Source of the DNA: Actinacidiphila rubida
GTDB lineage: Bacteria > Actinomycetota > Actinomycetes > Streptomycetales > Streptomycetaceae
Length of the DNA: 64,000 nt
Reading direction: 5' to 3'
NCBI RefSeq assembly: GCF_900110255.1
Contig: NZ_FODD01000021.1
Location: 1 to 64,000 of the forward strand
Shown here one piece after another: positions 31,580 through 40,044 of the stretch. Made by a program: the position numbers and the translations under genes. The notes beneath the pieces are model-generated. The model saw only the letters and a list, made by a program, of their open reading frames with translations. It did no database searches and had not been told where the DNA came from. How positions within the stretch are numbered: the stretch's first letter is position 1; each line of letters starts with the position of its first letter.

Positions 31580-32723
31580 CGCGGGCCTCGACTCCGACGA
31601 GCTGAACCGGATCGTCCCCGAGCTGGCCGGCTGGCTGCGCCCGGCGCCCGACCACCCGTGGTGTGCGGGCGCCGTCGTGCTGGCCGGACGGGGCCGCACC
31701 GTCGCCCTCCACGAGGCGATCGGCTCCGCCGTCCGGTACACCGCCTACGACGAGCACGCCGACCGGGGAACCGAACTTCCCGAGGAGCGGCGGGTGCCGA
31801 TGCGCCCCGACACCCTCGTCGACCTGGCGTCCCTCACGAAGCTGTTCACCTCCGTGCTCGCCGCCCGCCTGCTGGACCCGGAGGCCGCCGTGGCCTCCTA
31901 CGTCCCGGGCTTCGCGGCGGCCGGCAAGGCGGACGTCACCGTGCGGCAGCTCCTCGACCACACCTCCGGACTCCGCCCCGAGCTGCCCTTCTACGACGCG
32001 CCGACGCCCGGCGAGCGGGCCCTGATGCTGTGGCGGGAGGCGCCGCTGCACGCCCCGGGCACCGTGCGGGTCTACTCGGACCTCAACCTCATCGCCGTCC
32101 AGCAGTGCCTGGAGGCGGCCACCGGCCGCCCGCTGGACGCGCTGGTCCGCGAGCACGTCACCGGCCCGCTCGGCATGACCGACACCTGCTACAACCCGCC
32201 GGCCGCGCTGCTGCCGCGGATCGCCGCGACCGAGGACCAGCGCCGGCCGTGGGGCAAGCTCGACCGGGGCATGGTGCACGGCACCGTGCACGACGAGAAC
32301 GCCTTCGCGATGGGCGGCGTCAGCGGTCACGCCGGACTGTTCTCCACCGCGTGGGACCTGGCGCTGTTCTGCCGCGCGCTGCTGGACGCGGGCGGGCCCT
32401 GGCCCGGCTTCGAGGTCGACCAGCCGTGGTTCATGGGAGAGCTGGCGGGCGGCGGCGCGGCGGGCCACACCGGGTTCACCGGCACCAGCCTGGTCGTCGA
32501 CCCCGCGAGCGACGCGTTCCTGGTGCTGCTCACCAACTCCGTCCACCCGACGCGGACCTGGCGCGAGGGCAGCGCGCCGCGCGCCGCCGCCGCGACCCGG
32601 CTGGCCCGGGCGGTCCGCTCCTTCGACGCTACCGCGCCCGCGGAACGCGTCACCTCGGCGGAACCCGCCGCGTCGCCAGAGCCCGCGCGGGGCGCGGTCC
32701 CGCCGCCGGAACCGGTCGGCTAG
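31545..32723 (+). CDS. serine hydrolase, class C beta-lactamase/penicillin-binding fold
   Basis: A 392-residue hydrolase with the motif SLTK (Ser96 to Lys99) as nucleophile and base, VYSDLN as the second (YxN-like) motif and GHTGFTG as the third (KTG-like). Such proteins act on D-amino acid peptides or esters. No signal peptide is visible, so a cytosolic esterase or peptidase role is likely. A disordered Ala/Pro tail of about 25 residues ends the protein. ATG at 31545 follows GGAGGAAC and overlaps the previous gene by 35 bases. A start at 31494 would add 17 non-conserved residues. Confidence 0.85.
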   Translation: MAPPLSRGTCPDAGLDSDELNRIVPELAGWLRPAPDHPWCAGAVVLAGRGRTVALHEAIGSAVRYTAYDEHADRGTELPEERRVPMRPDTLVDLASLTKLFTSVLAARLLDPEAAVASYVPGFAAAGKADVTVRQLLDHTSGLRPELPFYDAPTPGERALMLWREAPLHAPGTVRVYSDLNLIAVQQCLEAATGRPLDALVREHVTGPLGMTDTCYNPPAALLPRIAATEDQRRPWGKLDRGMVHGTVHDENAFAMGGVSGHAGLFSTAWDLALFCRALLDAGGPWPGFEVDQPWFMGELAGGGAAGHTGFTGTSLVVDPASDAFLVLLTNSVHPTRTWREGSAPRAAAATRLARAVRSFDATAPAERVTSAEPAASPEPARGAVPPPEPVG

Positions 32724-32731
32724 CGGGACCC

Positions 32732-32917
32732 AGGGCGTGTCCGCGCAGTCCCGTCTGGCCGGCGACGCCTGGCACGCACGCTCGCTGCGTTGTCGGGCTC
32801 GTCCGAGGAGGCCCGCTACGAGGACGACCCGGACGACGCTCCGCCTTGCGATCGCACGCACCAGACGCCGCCGGCCCCGCCCTTCGGGCGGACGACGCGA
32901 CGTTGCGGACACGCCCT
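32732..32917. repeat. Streptomyces intergenic repeat with 13-bp terminal inverted repeats
   Basis: The 186 bases between the hydrolase and the propeller lipoprotein begin AGGGCGTGTCCGC and end with its exact complement. Inside, bases 32754-32785 and about 32850-32888 are imperfect inverted copies, so the whole element can fold into a long hairpin. The sequence is of a type I know as widely repeated in Streptomyces intergenic DNA. The last bases supply the TAG stop of the lipoprotein gene. It may be a MITE-like element or a terminator. Confidence 0.7.
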
Positions 32918-34124
32918 AGCGGAAGATCCCGGTGTGGCCGAGCGAGTAGCGGCCCGGCTGCGGGTACACGCACAAGCCGTGCGGGCCCGCGCCCACCGGG
33001 ATCTTCGCCAGCGTCTTCCCGCTGGTGGTGTCCAGCGCGTACACCTCGCCGTTGTAGCGGCCGGACAGCCACAGCACCTTGCCGTCCGCGGACACCCCGC
33101 CCATGTCCGGGCTGCCGCCGCCGTCGATGTGCCACTTGCCGGTGAGCTTGCCCGTGCGGAAGTCCAGGAGCGAGATCGAGCCCTCGCCGCGGTTGGAGAT
33201 GTACATCGTGCGCGAGTCCCGGGAGACGTACAGGCCGTGCGCGCCCGCGCCGGTCCGCAGCAGCTTCGGCTTGGAGAACGTGTCGCCGTCCATCACCCAC
33301 ACGCCGTTGGCGACCATGTCGGCGATGTACCAGGTCCGGCCGTTCGGCGAGATCTTGACGTCCTGCGGCATCGCCCCGTCGAACGCCAGCCGCTGCTGGC
33401 CGATCACCTCCATCTTCTCGGTGTCGACCTTCAGCAGCTCGCCGGAGAACTCGCAGGAGACGATGAAGTAGCGGCCGTCGGGGGAGAAGTCGGCGTGGTT
33501 CACGCCGTAACAGCTCACCGGGACCGTCTTCTTGACCGCCATCGTGTGCGCGTCGCGGAACACCAGCTGGCGGTCGAGCGACGCCATCACGATCGCGTAC
33601 CTGCCGTTCGGCGTGAAGTACAGGTTGTACGGGTCGTGCACCGAAACGGGGGAGCCGACCTTCCCGGTGGCCGGGTCGATCGGGGTGAGGCTGTTGCCGA
33701 CGTCGTTGTTGACCCACAGCGTCTTCAGGTCCCACGAGGGCACCACGTGCTGCGGCTGCAGGCCGACGGGGATGGTGCGGACCACCTTGTACGTCTTGGG
33801 GTCGATGACCGTCACCGTGTTGGACTCGGTGTTCGGCACGTACACCAGCTGCGGGAAGTTCCGCACCACCGGGGACAGGGCGTTCGGCCGGTCGGCGGCG
33901 TACACGTCGTCGGGGTCGAGCAGCGGCGGCATCCCCGGCAGGCCGGTGACACCCGCCTCCAGCGGGTGGACCGCGTTCTGCCCGCTGATCGCGGCCTTCT
34001 TGGCGGCCTGCGCGTGGGACTGCGGGCTCGAACTGCCGCAGGCCGCCGCCAGCACGGCGAGCGCGGCGGCGAGCACGGCCGAGGACAGGGACCGCCGGGA
34101 ACGGCGGGACGTGGGCGTGCGCAT
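32916..34124 (-). CDS. YncE-like beta-propeller lipoprotein
   Basis: A 402-residue lipoprotein with a lipobox LAVLAAACGSS (cysteine near residue 29), then a seven-bladed propeller of the YncE/NHL-like type. Repeating blade motifs include VYVPNTESNTVTVIDPKTYKVV, TLWVNNDVGNSLTPIDPATGK and MYISNRGEGSISLLDF. Such propellers bind ligands or partner proteins outside the cell. The start ATG shares a base with the TGA of the NodB-like gene (TGATG), so both are made together. The stop codon lies in the terminal repeat of the element at 32732-32917. Confidence 0.85.
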   Translation of the reverse strand: MRTPTSRRSRRSLSSAVLAAALAVLAAACGSSSPQSHAQAAKKAAISGQNAVHPLEAGVTGLPGMPPLLDPDDVYAADRPNALSPVVRNFPQLVYVPNTESNTVTVIDPKTYKVVRTIPVGLQPQHVVPSWDLKTLWVNNDVGNSLTPIDPATGKVGSPVSVHDPYNLYFTPNGRYAIVMASLDRQLVFRDAHTMAVKKTVPVSCYGVNHADFSPDGRYFIVSCEFSGELLKVDTEKMEVIGQQRLAFDGAMPQDVKISPNGRTWYIADMVANGVWVMDGDTFSKPKLLRTGAGAHGLYVSRDSRTMYISNRGEGSISLLDFRTGKLTGKWHIDGGGSPDMGGVSADGKVLWLSGRYNGEVYALDTTSGKTLAKIPVGAGPHGLCVYPQPGRYSLGHTGIFR

Positions 34125-34888
34125 CAGGTCAGCAGCTCCGTGGTCGTGACCGCGCGCAGACCGCGGCGGTGCAGGTCGTCGAGGATCCCGGGCAGCGCGG
34201 TCACCGTGCCGGCGTGCCCGAAGTGCAGGGAGACCACCGAGCCGTTGCGCGCCTGCGCGGCCACCGCCGCCCGGACCGTGTCCGCGCCCGGATCGGTGTA
34301 GTCGAGCGGGTCGACGTCGTACGACAGCAGGTGCGGATAGCCCGCCCGCTGGGCCAGCCGCACCACCAGCGGCGTGGTCAGCCGGGCCTGCGAGGGCCGG
34401 AACCAGCGGCCCTGGGAGCCGGTCAGCCGGCGCAGCCGCTCGGCGCACCCGGTGATCTCCGCGGTGGCCTGCGCGGTGCTCATGGCGCCGATGTCGCCGT
34501 GGGTCTGGGTGTGGTTGCCCAGCTCGTGGCCGCCGTCGAGGATGCGGTGCGCCAGCTGCGGATACGTGTCGAGCCAGCTGCCCACGGCCAGCACGGTCAG
34601 CCGTGCGCCGGCCTTCTCCGCCTCCGTCAGCAGCGAGGTGGCCAGGGCCGGTTCGCCCTGGCCGTGGAAGGTGAGGGCGACCATCGGGCGGTCGCGGGGG
34701 CCGTGCTCCACCTGGTCGGGCAGGGCCGTGCCGCCGCGCGCGGCGGCGTGCGGCGGACCGCCGGCGGTGCGGGCCGGGGTGGCGGTGTGCGCGTCCGCGG
34801 ACGGGCGGCCGCCGGAGGAGCATCCGGCGAGCAGCGCCCCCGAGGCGGTCACCTGGAGGAGGTCGCGGCGCGAGATCGGCTTGGGCAT
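34124..34888 (-). CDS. NodB-like polysaccharide deacetylase lipoprotein with altered active site
   Basis: A 254-residue lipoprotein. The signal has twin arginines (SRRDLLQVT) and a lipobox LLAGC. The NodB fold covers about residues 68-250. The metal-site histidines are kept in NHTQTHGD, but the usual TFDDGP motif reads TFHGQG, so both aspartates are lost, and the RxPY loop reads RPSQ. The enzyme is thus probably inactive or altered, perhaps a carbohydrate-binding partner. It is coupled by TGATG to the propeller lipoprotein. Divergent from the glycosyltransferase at 35029. Confidence 0.82.
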   Translation of the reverse strand: MPKPISRRDLLQVTASGALLAGCSSGGRPSADAHTATPARTAGGPPHAAARGGTALPDQVEHGPRDRPMVALTFHGQGEPALATSLLTEAEKAGARLTVLAVGSWLDTYPQLAHRILDGGHELGNHTQTHGDIGAMSTAQATAEITGCAERLRRLTGSQGRWFRPSQARLTTPLVVRLAQRAGYPHLLSYDVDPLDYTDPGADTVRAAVAAQARNGSVVSLHFGHAGTVTALPGILDDLHRRGLRAVTTTELLT

Positions 34889-35028
34889 CGCGCATCACTT
34901 TAAGGCGTTTTGTCCTATCTACCGGATTGACTCGACCCGGCGTCCCGAGGATGGCCCGCACGGCTGAACGCTAGGGTGGTCGCCTGTTCGGACCGGGGAC
35001 TCAGGGGAGACAGGGGAGAGGGGACTCA

Positions 35029-36387
35029 GTGACCCGAACCGGCGTGCGCCGACTGCTGCTGGTCACCACCAACTACGCGCCGGAACCGGCGGGTACGAGC
35101 CGCTACGCGACGCAGATCGCCGAGCACTGGGCCGCAGGCGGGGCCGAGGTCCACGTGCTCACCGGCATGCCGCACTACCCGGCGTGGCGGCTGGACCCGG
35201 CGTACGCCGGGAAGCGCGAGGCCGAGGAGGAGCGCGGCGGCGTGCGGGTGCACCGGCACGGTCACACCGTGCCGTCCCGTCAGACGGCCCTGAGCCGCGC
35301 CCGGTTCGAGGCGTCGCTGCTGCGCGGCGCGCTCGCCGCGGCGCCCCGGATCGAGGGGCTCGAACGCTTAGACGCGGTGGCCGCGCAGATGCCGAGCCTG
35401 GCGGCGGGCGTGGTCGGCGCGCGCCTGGCCGCCCGCCACGGCGTGCCGTTCGTGCCCGTGGTGCGGAACCTGCTGGGCACCCGGGCGGCCGTCGCACGGC
35501 TGGTCGAACGGCGGGTGCTGCGGCAGGCCGCGGTCGTGGGCGCCGCGCACGAGACGCTCGTGGGCGAACTCGCCGCGCTCGGCGTGCCGCAGGACCGGAT
35601 ACGGCTGGTGCCGAACTGGTCCCTGACCCCGCGGGCGTCGCGCCCGCGCGAGCAGATGCGCGCGATGCTGGGCTGGCGGCCCGGTCAGACGGTGCTGATG
35701 CACTGCGGCGACCCCGGGGACGGGCACGGCCTCGAACTCCTCGTGGACGCGGCACGCACCGATCCCACCCTGCGCGTGGTCGTCCTGGGCGACGCGGCCG
35801 GGCGCGAGCGGCTGCGGGCGCGGGCCGGCGGCCTGCCGCCGAACCTCGACGTGGCGCCGCTGCCCGACGACAGCGAGCTGCCGGAGATGCTGGCGGCGGC
35901 GGACGTCCTCGCGGTCACCGATCCGGGCGTGCCGGCCGAGCTCACGTCGTGCTTCGCCGCGGGGCGGCCGATCGTGGCCGTGGTACCGGAGGGAAGCGGC
36001 ACGGGTCGCGAGGTCGCCCAGGCCGGGGCGGGACTCGTCGTCCCGCCCGGCACTCCCGGGCCGCTCCTCGCCGCGACGCGCGCGCTCGCCGCGGAGCCCG
36101 AGCGGGGGGCCTCGGGCCCCGTGTACGCCGCCGCGCACCTCACCCGCGAGGCGGGCCTCGCCCGCATCGACGAACTCCTCTCCCTGGCACTCGCGCCCCC
36201 GCCGGCCCCCTCCCCGCTCCCGCCGATGCCGGCGGCTCCGCCCGTCCCCGCAGAGCCCGTCGTCCCGCCGATGCCGGCGGAGTCTCCGGCCACGGGTGAG
36301 GTTCGGCTGCCGCCGATGCCCGCGGAGCCGCCCGCGGAGACGAAGACCGTCGAGCCGTCCGACGCGGACGAGGACGCCGTCCACTGA
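35029..36387 (+). CDS. family 4 glycosyltransferase (WbuB-like) with Pro-rich tail
   Basis: A 452-residue GT-B enzyme. The acceptor-side start LLLVTTNYAPEPAGTSRYA and the donor-side SCFAAGRPIVAVVPEGSGTG are typical of WcaI/WbuB-like transferases that add a sugar to a lipid-linked or cell-wall glycan. The conserved EX7E-type region is weak. From about residue 390 a low-complexity tail has four PPMPAE/PPMPAA repeats. GTG start. Codon 114 is a TTA leucine codon, which makes translation depend on bldA. Divergent from the NodB-like gene. Confidence 0.82.
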   Translation: MTRTGVRRLLLVTTNYAPEPAGTSRYATQIAEHWAAGGAEVHVLTGMPHYPAWRLDPAYAGKREAEEERGGVRVHRHGHTVPSRQTALSRARFEASLLRGALAAAPRIEGLERLDAVAAQMPSLAAGVVGARLAARHGVPFVPVVRNLLGTRAAVARLVERRVLRQAAVVGAAHETLVGELAALGVPQDRIRLVPNWSLTPRASRPREQMRAMLGWRPGQTVLMHCGDPGDGHGLELLVDAARTDPTLRVVVLGDAAGRERLRARAGGLPPNLDVAPLPDDSELPEMLAAADVLAVTDPGVPAELTSCFAAGRPIVAVVPEGSGTGREVAQAGAGLVVPPGTPGPLLAATRALAAEPERGASGPVYAAAHLTREAGLARIDELLSLALAPPPAPSPLPPMPAAPPVPAEPVVPPMPAESPATGEVRLPPMPAEPPAETKTVEPSDADEDAVH

Positions 36388-36461
36388 CCGGTCGCCCGGT
36401 GCGCCGATGGTCCGGCGCGGACGGAAGAGCCCCTCTGGGGCGGTCGGCGGTGTGCGGCGCC
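36388..36461 (+). terminator. spacer after the glycosyltransferase with small GC hairpin
   Basis: After the glycosyltransferase stop comes GCCCC-TCT-GGGGC (36429-36441), a 5-bp hairpin just ahead of the ubiquitous repeat at 36462-36502. Together these separate two convergent genes. Confidence 0.4.
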
Positions 36462-36502
36462 GTTGTGGCTGGTCGCGCGGTTCCCCGCGCCCCTGACGGG
36501 GC
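36462..36502 (+). repeat. ubiquitous Streptomyces intergenic repeat (GTTGTGGCTGG type)
   Basis: GTTGTGGCTGGTCGCGCGGT followed by TCCCCGCGCCCCTGACGGGGC is a sequence I recognise as recurring in intergenic regions of many streptomycetes. It includes a weak hairpin (GCCCC...GGGGC). It lies between two convergent genes and probably acts in termination. Confidence 0.6.
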
Positions 36503-36551
36503 TGAGGTTCTGCCCGGGTTCGCCCGGTGCGGGCGAGGGGCCGGGGGCCTC

Positions 36552-37037
36552 TCAGGAAGAGGCGGCGTGGGCCGAGGTGAGCGACGCGATGTCCAGCTTC
36601 TTCATGGTGAACATCGCCCGCGCCGTCGCCGCCGCCTTCGCCCCGTCCGGGTCGCCGAGGAAGTCGAGGAGCGCGTCGGGGACCACCTGCCAGGAGACGC
36701 CGAAGCGGTCCTTGAGCCAGCCGCACTGGACCTCCTCGCCGCCGTTCCCGGCGAGCCGGCTCCAGTAGTAGTCGACCTCGGCCTGGTCCGCGCAGGGGAT
36801 CTGGAACGAGACCGCCTCGTTGAACGTGAACTCGGGCCCGCCGTTGATCGCCACGAACTTCTGCCCGTTGACGGTGAACTCGACGCCGAGGACCGACCCG
36901 GGCTCGCCCGGACCGGCCTCGGTGTAGCGGCTGACCCGGCCGCGGGTGCCGTCCTTGAACACGGACAGGTAGAAGTCCGCCGCCTCCTCGGCCTGCCCGT
37001 CGAACCACAGGCACGTGGTGAGTCCGCCGGTCGTCAT
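36552..37037 (-). CDS. VOC family protein (PhnB / 3-demethylubiquinone methyltransferase-like)
   Basis: A 161-residue protein of the vicinal-oxygen-chelate fold. Its start CLWFDGQAEEAADFYLSVF and the later VDYYWSRLAGNGGEEVQCGWLKDRFGVSWQVVP are the family signature. These cytosolic proteins may act as bleomycin-resistance-like binders or metal-dependent enzymes. ATG at 37037 follows GGAGGCGCACC. The length matches. No operon partner. Confidence 0.88.
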   Translation of the reverse strand: MTTGGLTTCLWFDGQAEEAADFYLSVFKDGTRGRVSRYTEAGPGEPGSVLGVEFTVNGQKFVAINGGPEFTFNEAVSFQIPCADQAEVDYYWSRLAGNGGEEVQCGWLKDRFGVSWQVVPDALLDFLGDPDGAKAAATARAMFTMKKLDIASLTSAHAASS

Positions 37038-37137
37038 GGTGCGCCTCCGCTCGTCTCGGTGCGTCGGGGACCTGGCCCCGCCCATGAAGACCGGCCGCCG
37101 GGCGGAAACTCATCGCCGCCCGGCGCGGACGCCACGC

Positions 37138-38724
37138 CTAGTAGGCCCCCCGTCCGTCGACCACGGCCCGCACGGTGCGGGCCATCACGTCGACGTCCCC
37201 GGTCAGCGACCAGTTGTCGACGTACCGCAGGTCAAGCGCCACCGTCTCGTCCCACGACAGGTCGCTGCGTCCGCTGACCTGCCACAGCCCGGTGATGCCG
37301 GGCTTGACGGCCAGGCGCCGCAGCTCCACCTCGTCGTAGCGGGCGACCTCGTCGGGCAGCGGCGGCCGCGGGCCGACCAGGGACATCTCGCCGCGCAGGA
37401 CGTTGAACAGCTGCGGCAGCTCGTCCAGGGAGCAGCGGCGCAGCAGCCGGCCCACGGGGGTGACCCGCGGGTCGCGCCGCATCTTGAACATCAGGCCGTC
37501 GTTCTCGTTGGCGCCGTTGACCTCCATCTCGGCCCTGCGTGCCTCCGCGTCGACGACCATCGTGCGGAACTTCCACATGGTGAACGGCGTGCAGCCCTGC
37601 CCGAAGCGGGTCTGCCGGTGGAACACCGGGCCCGGCGTCGTCGACTTGATGGCGACCGCCACGATCCCGAACAGCGGTGCCAGCAGCAGCAGTCCGAGCC
37701 CCGCGCAGGCCCGGTCCAGCGCCGACTTGAGCCCGACCTGCAGGCCGCGCCGCATCGGCGGCGCGATGTGCAGCATGGTCAGGCCGGCCGGCGCGTCGAG
37801 CTGGACCCGGCGCACGGCCACGTCCACCAGGCCGGTCAGCACCGCCAGCGGCACCCCCGCGTCGTGCAGCGCCCAGGACAGCCGGCGGAGCCGCTCGGCA
37901 CCCAGCCGCGGCCCGGGGGCCACCAGCACCAGTTCCGCCTTCAGCTCGCGGGCCGCCCCCATCACGGCGGCCGCGTCCTCCACCAGCCCGGCGGGCGCGA
38001 CCGGGGCCAGCCGCGCCGGGACCGGAGTGCCGCACTGGAGCCGCGCGTTGCCGACCGGCACCACCCCGACCACCACGTAGGCGTGCTCGGTGCGGGCGGC
38101 CAGATGCTCCACGACGTGGTCGGCGGTGCCCGGTTCGCCGATGACCAGCACCCGGCTGACCGACCGCGCGGCCTTGCGGGCCGCGATCAGATGGTGGTGG
38201 GTGCCCTTGCGCCCGGCGAGGGTGAGCAGCGGCGCCGCGGTGAGTGCCAGCAGCGCCAGCACGGGCCGGGCGATCTCGCCGAACGCGGTGCGCAGCACGG
38301 CCAGCACCCCGAGCAGCACCAGCCAGTCGCCGAGCACCCCCAGCACACCGCCGCCCTCGCCCAGCACGTGGCTCGCGTAGCGCCCGCGCACCGAGCGCAC
38401 CGCCGTCCACGCGCCGGCCGCGACCAGCGCGCAGGCGAGCGGGTGCGGCTGGCCGCTGTGCCCGAGCACCAGCAGCACCGGCAGCCCGACGCCGAGCGCG
38501 TCCACCGCCAGGGCGAGGGGCAGGTACCACGGCGGCTTGTCCCCGTACCTGCTGTGTGCCGGGTGCACGCTGAGGCGGGGGCGCAGCGCTCCGGGCACAC
38601 CAAAGGCACCGGTGCGTGCCGATGCCCTGGTCCTCATGGTTCGCGGAGTGTTCCTCCGCGCCGGTCTTGGCTCGCTCTCGACCGACATCACCCGGATGTC
38701 GGGGTTCGTTCCGATACGCCGCAT
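37138..38724 (-). CDS. polyprenyl-phosphate glycosyl-1-phosphate transferase (exopolysaccharide initiation)
   Basis: A 528-residue membrane enzyme that starts an exopolysaccharide by linking a sugar phosphate to a lipid carrier. The N-terminal half has about four membrane helices and a Rossmann-like region (VLVIGEPGTADHVV). The C-terminal bacterial sugar transferase domain has KFRTMVVDAEARR, CSLDELPQLFNVLRGEMSLVG and GITGLWQVSGRSD. ATG at 38724 follows AGGGGGG. A later ATG at 38688 would shorten it by 12. The flanking AT-rich 38800-38900 stretch likely holds its promoter. The family-4 glycosyltransferase at 35029 might act in the same glycan. Confidence 0.9.
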   Translation of the reverse strand: MRRIGTNPDIRVMSVESEPRPARRNTPRTMRTRASARTGAFGVPGALRPRLSVHPAHSRYGDKPPWYLPLALAVDALGVGLPVLLVLGHSGQPHPLACALVAAGAWTAVRSVRGRYASHVLGEGGGVLGVLGDWLVLLGVLAVLRTAFGEIARPVLALLALTAAPLLTLAGRKGTHHHLIAARKAARSVSRVLVIGEPGTADHVVEHLAARTEHAYVVVGVVPVGNARLQCGTPVPARLAPVAPAGLVEDAAAVMGAARELKAELVLVAPGPRLGAERLRRLSWALHDAGVPLAVLTGLVDVAVRRVQLDAPAGLTMLHIAPPMRRGLQVGLKSALDRACAGLGLLLLAPLFGIVAVAIKSTTPGPVFHRQTRFGQGCTPFTMWKFRTMVVDAEARRAEMEVNGANENDGLMFKMRRDPRVTPVGRLLRRCSLDELPQLFNVLRGEMSLVGPRPPLPDEVARYDEVELRRLAVKPGITGLWQVSGRSDLSWDETVALDLRYVDNWSLTGDVDVMARTVRAVVDGRGAY

Positions 38725-38902
38725 GGACCCCCCTGGCACATCGCGACCGAGTGGACGCCCCCAGCACTTCCCCAAGTGCTGGCGTCGCCCAGGTACGGGG
38801 GAACGCTAGGCCAAGTGAGCCGGTGCGCGCTGCGGATTGCACATATTCGCGCCGTTATTTTGACCGAGTTGACCCCCCTATGGCGCCCGCGACGGTACGC
38901 AG

Positions 38903-38939
38903 TGTAAGGGGTCCGTTACAGGTGTGCCGGACCCTTACA
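38903..38939. promoter_or_regulatory. inverted repeat overlapping the Rsm22-like gene start
   Basis: TGTAAGGGGTCCG (38903-38915) and CGGACCCTTACA (38928-38939) pair with one extra base, and the right arm ends ten bases before the GTG start. It could be an operator or an RNA hairpin in the leader. Confidence 0.5.
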
Positions 38940-38949
38940 GTTGGGGCTT

Positions 38950-39996
38950 GTGTCGACCGTCCAGCTTCCCGCCGACCTCCAGGACGCCCTCTCCGAGCGG
39001 CTCCACGCCACCGCGCCCAGCCGGGCCTCGGCACAGGTCGAGCGGCTGATCGAGAACTACCGGGGAACGACCCCGACGGCCGCGCCGATCCTGCGGGACG
39101 CCGCGGACGCCGCCGCCTACGCCGCGTACCGGATGCCGGCCACCTACGCCGCCGTGCGCTCGGCGCTCGGCGCGTTCCGCGCGCAGGCCGGCGACTGGGC
39201 GCCCGGCACCCACCTCGACCTCGGCGGCGGCACCGGCGCGGCGACCTGGGCGGTGGCCGACGCCTGGCCCGGCGGGACGCACCGCAGCACCGTCCTGGAC
39301 TGGTCGCAGCCCGCGCTCACCCTCGGCCGCGAACTCGCCCGCGGCGCCGGGGAACCCGCGGTGCGGGCCGCCGAGTGGACCAGGGCGCCGCTGGGCGGCG
39401 CACCCGCACTGCCCGCGGCCGACCTGGTCACCGTCTCGTACGTGATCGGCGAGCTGACGCCGGCCGGCCGGGCCGCGCTGCTGGACGCCGCCGCGGCCGC
39501 CACCCGCGGCGCGCTCGTCGTCGCCGAGCCGGGCACCCCCGACGGCTACCGGCGGATCATCGAGGCCCGCGACCGGCTCGTCGCGGCCGGGCTCACCGTG
39601 CTGGCGCCCTGCCCGCACGACGGCACCTGCCCGATCACCGGGACCGACTGGTGCCACTTCGCCGCCCGGGTGCCCCGCACCTCGCTGCACCGGCAGGTCA
39701 AGGGCGGCACCCTGCCGTACGAGGACGAGAAGTTCGGCTACGTCGCCGCCGCCCGTCCGGACGCGGTCCCCGGCGCCCCCGCCGCCGCGCGCGTGGTCCG
39801 GCACCCGCAGATCCGCAAGGGCCAGGTGCTGCTCGACCTGTGCACCCGGGACGACGGCCTGACCAGGAACACCGTCACCAAGCGCCACGGCCCCGCCTAC
39901 CGGGCCGCCCGCGACACCGAGTGGGGCGACACCTGGCCGCCCGCGCCCGACGCCGATGCCGATGCCGCCGCCGACAGCGCGCCGGAAGAGGAATGA
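38950..39996 (+). CDS. Rsm22-like small ribosomal subunit methyltransferase
   Basis: A 348-residue protein of the mitochondrial-type Rsm22 family, SAM-dependent proteins linked to the small ribosomal subunit. The SAM motif is LDLGGGTGAATWA, with later VVAEPGTPDGYRRI. The family cysteines are in CPHDGTCP and WCHFAARVPR, which would bind a zinc or iron-sulfur cluster. A basic C-terminal part (HPQIRKGQVLLDLCT) ends the protein. GTG at 38950 is used. A TTG nine bases earlier would add MGL. It has an inverted repeat just upstream. Confidence 0.85.
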   Translation: MSTVQLPADLQDALSERLHATAPSRASAQVERLIENYRGTTPTAAPILRDAADAAAYAAYRMPATYAAVRSALGAFRAQAGDWAPGTHLDLGGGTGAATWAVADAWPGGTHRSTVLDWSQPALTLGRELARGAGEPAVRAAEWTRAPLGGAPALPAADLVTVSYVIGELTPAGRAALLDAAAAATRGALVVAEPGTPDGYRRIIEARDRLVAAGLTVLAPCPHDGTCPITGTDWCHFAARVPRTSLHRQVKGGTLPYEDEKFGYVAAARPDAVPGAPAAARVVRHPQIRKGQVLLDLCTRDDGLTRNTVTKRHGPAYRAARDTEWGDTWPPAPDADADAAADSAPEEE

Positions 39997-40044
39997 CGCG
40001 GGCCCGCACGCCCGTGGGGCGCCGGACGCCGGTGCCCGCGCCCG

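Noticed and set aside
34124..34888. The altered TFHGQG motif as a sequencing or frameshift error
   Set aside because: The frame is open and in phase on both sides and the later NodB histidine motif is intact, so substitution of the aspartates is more likely than an error.
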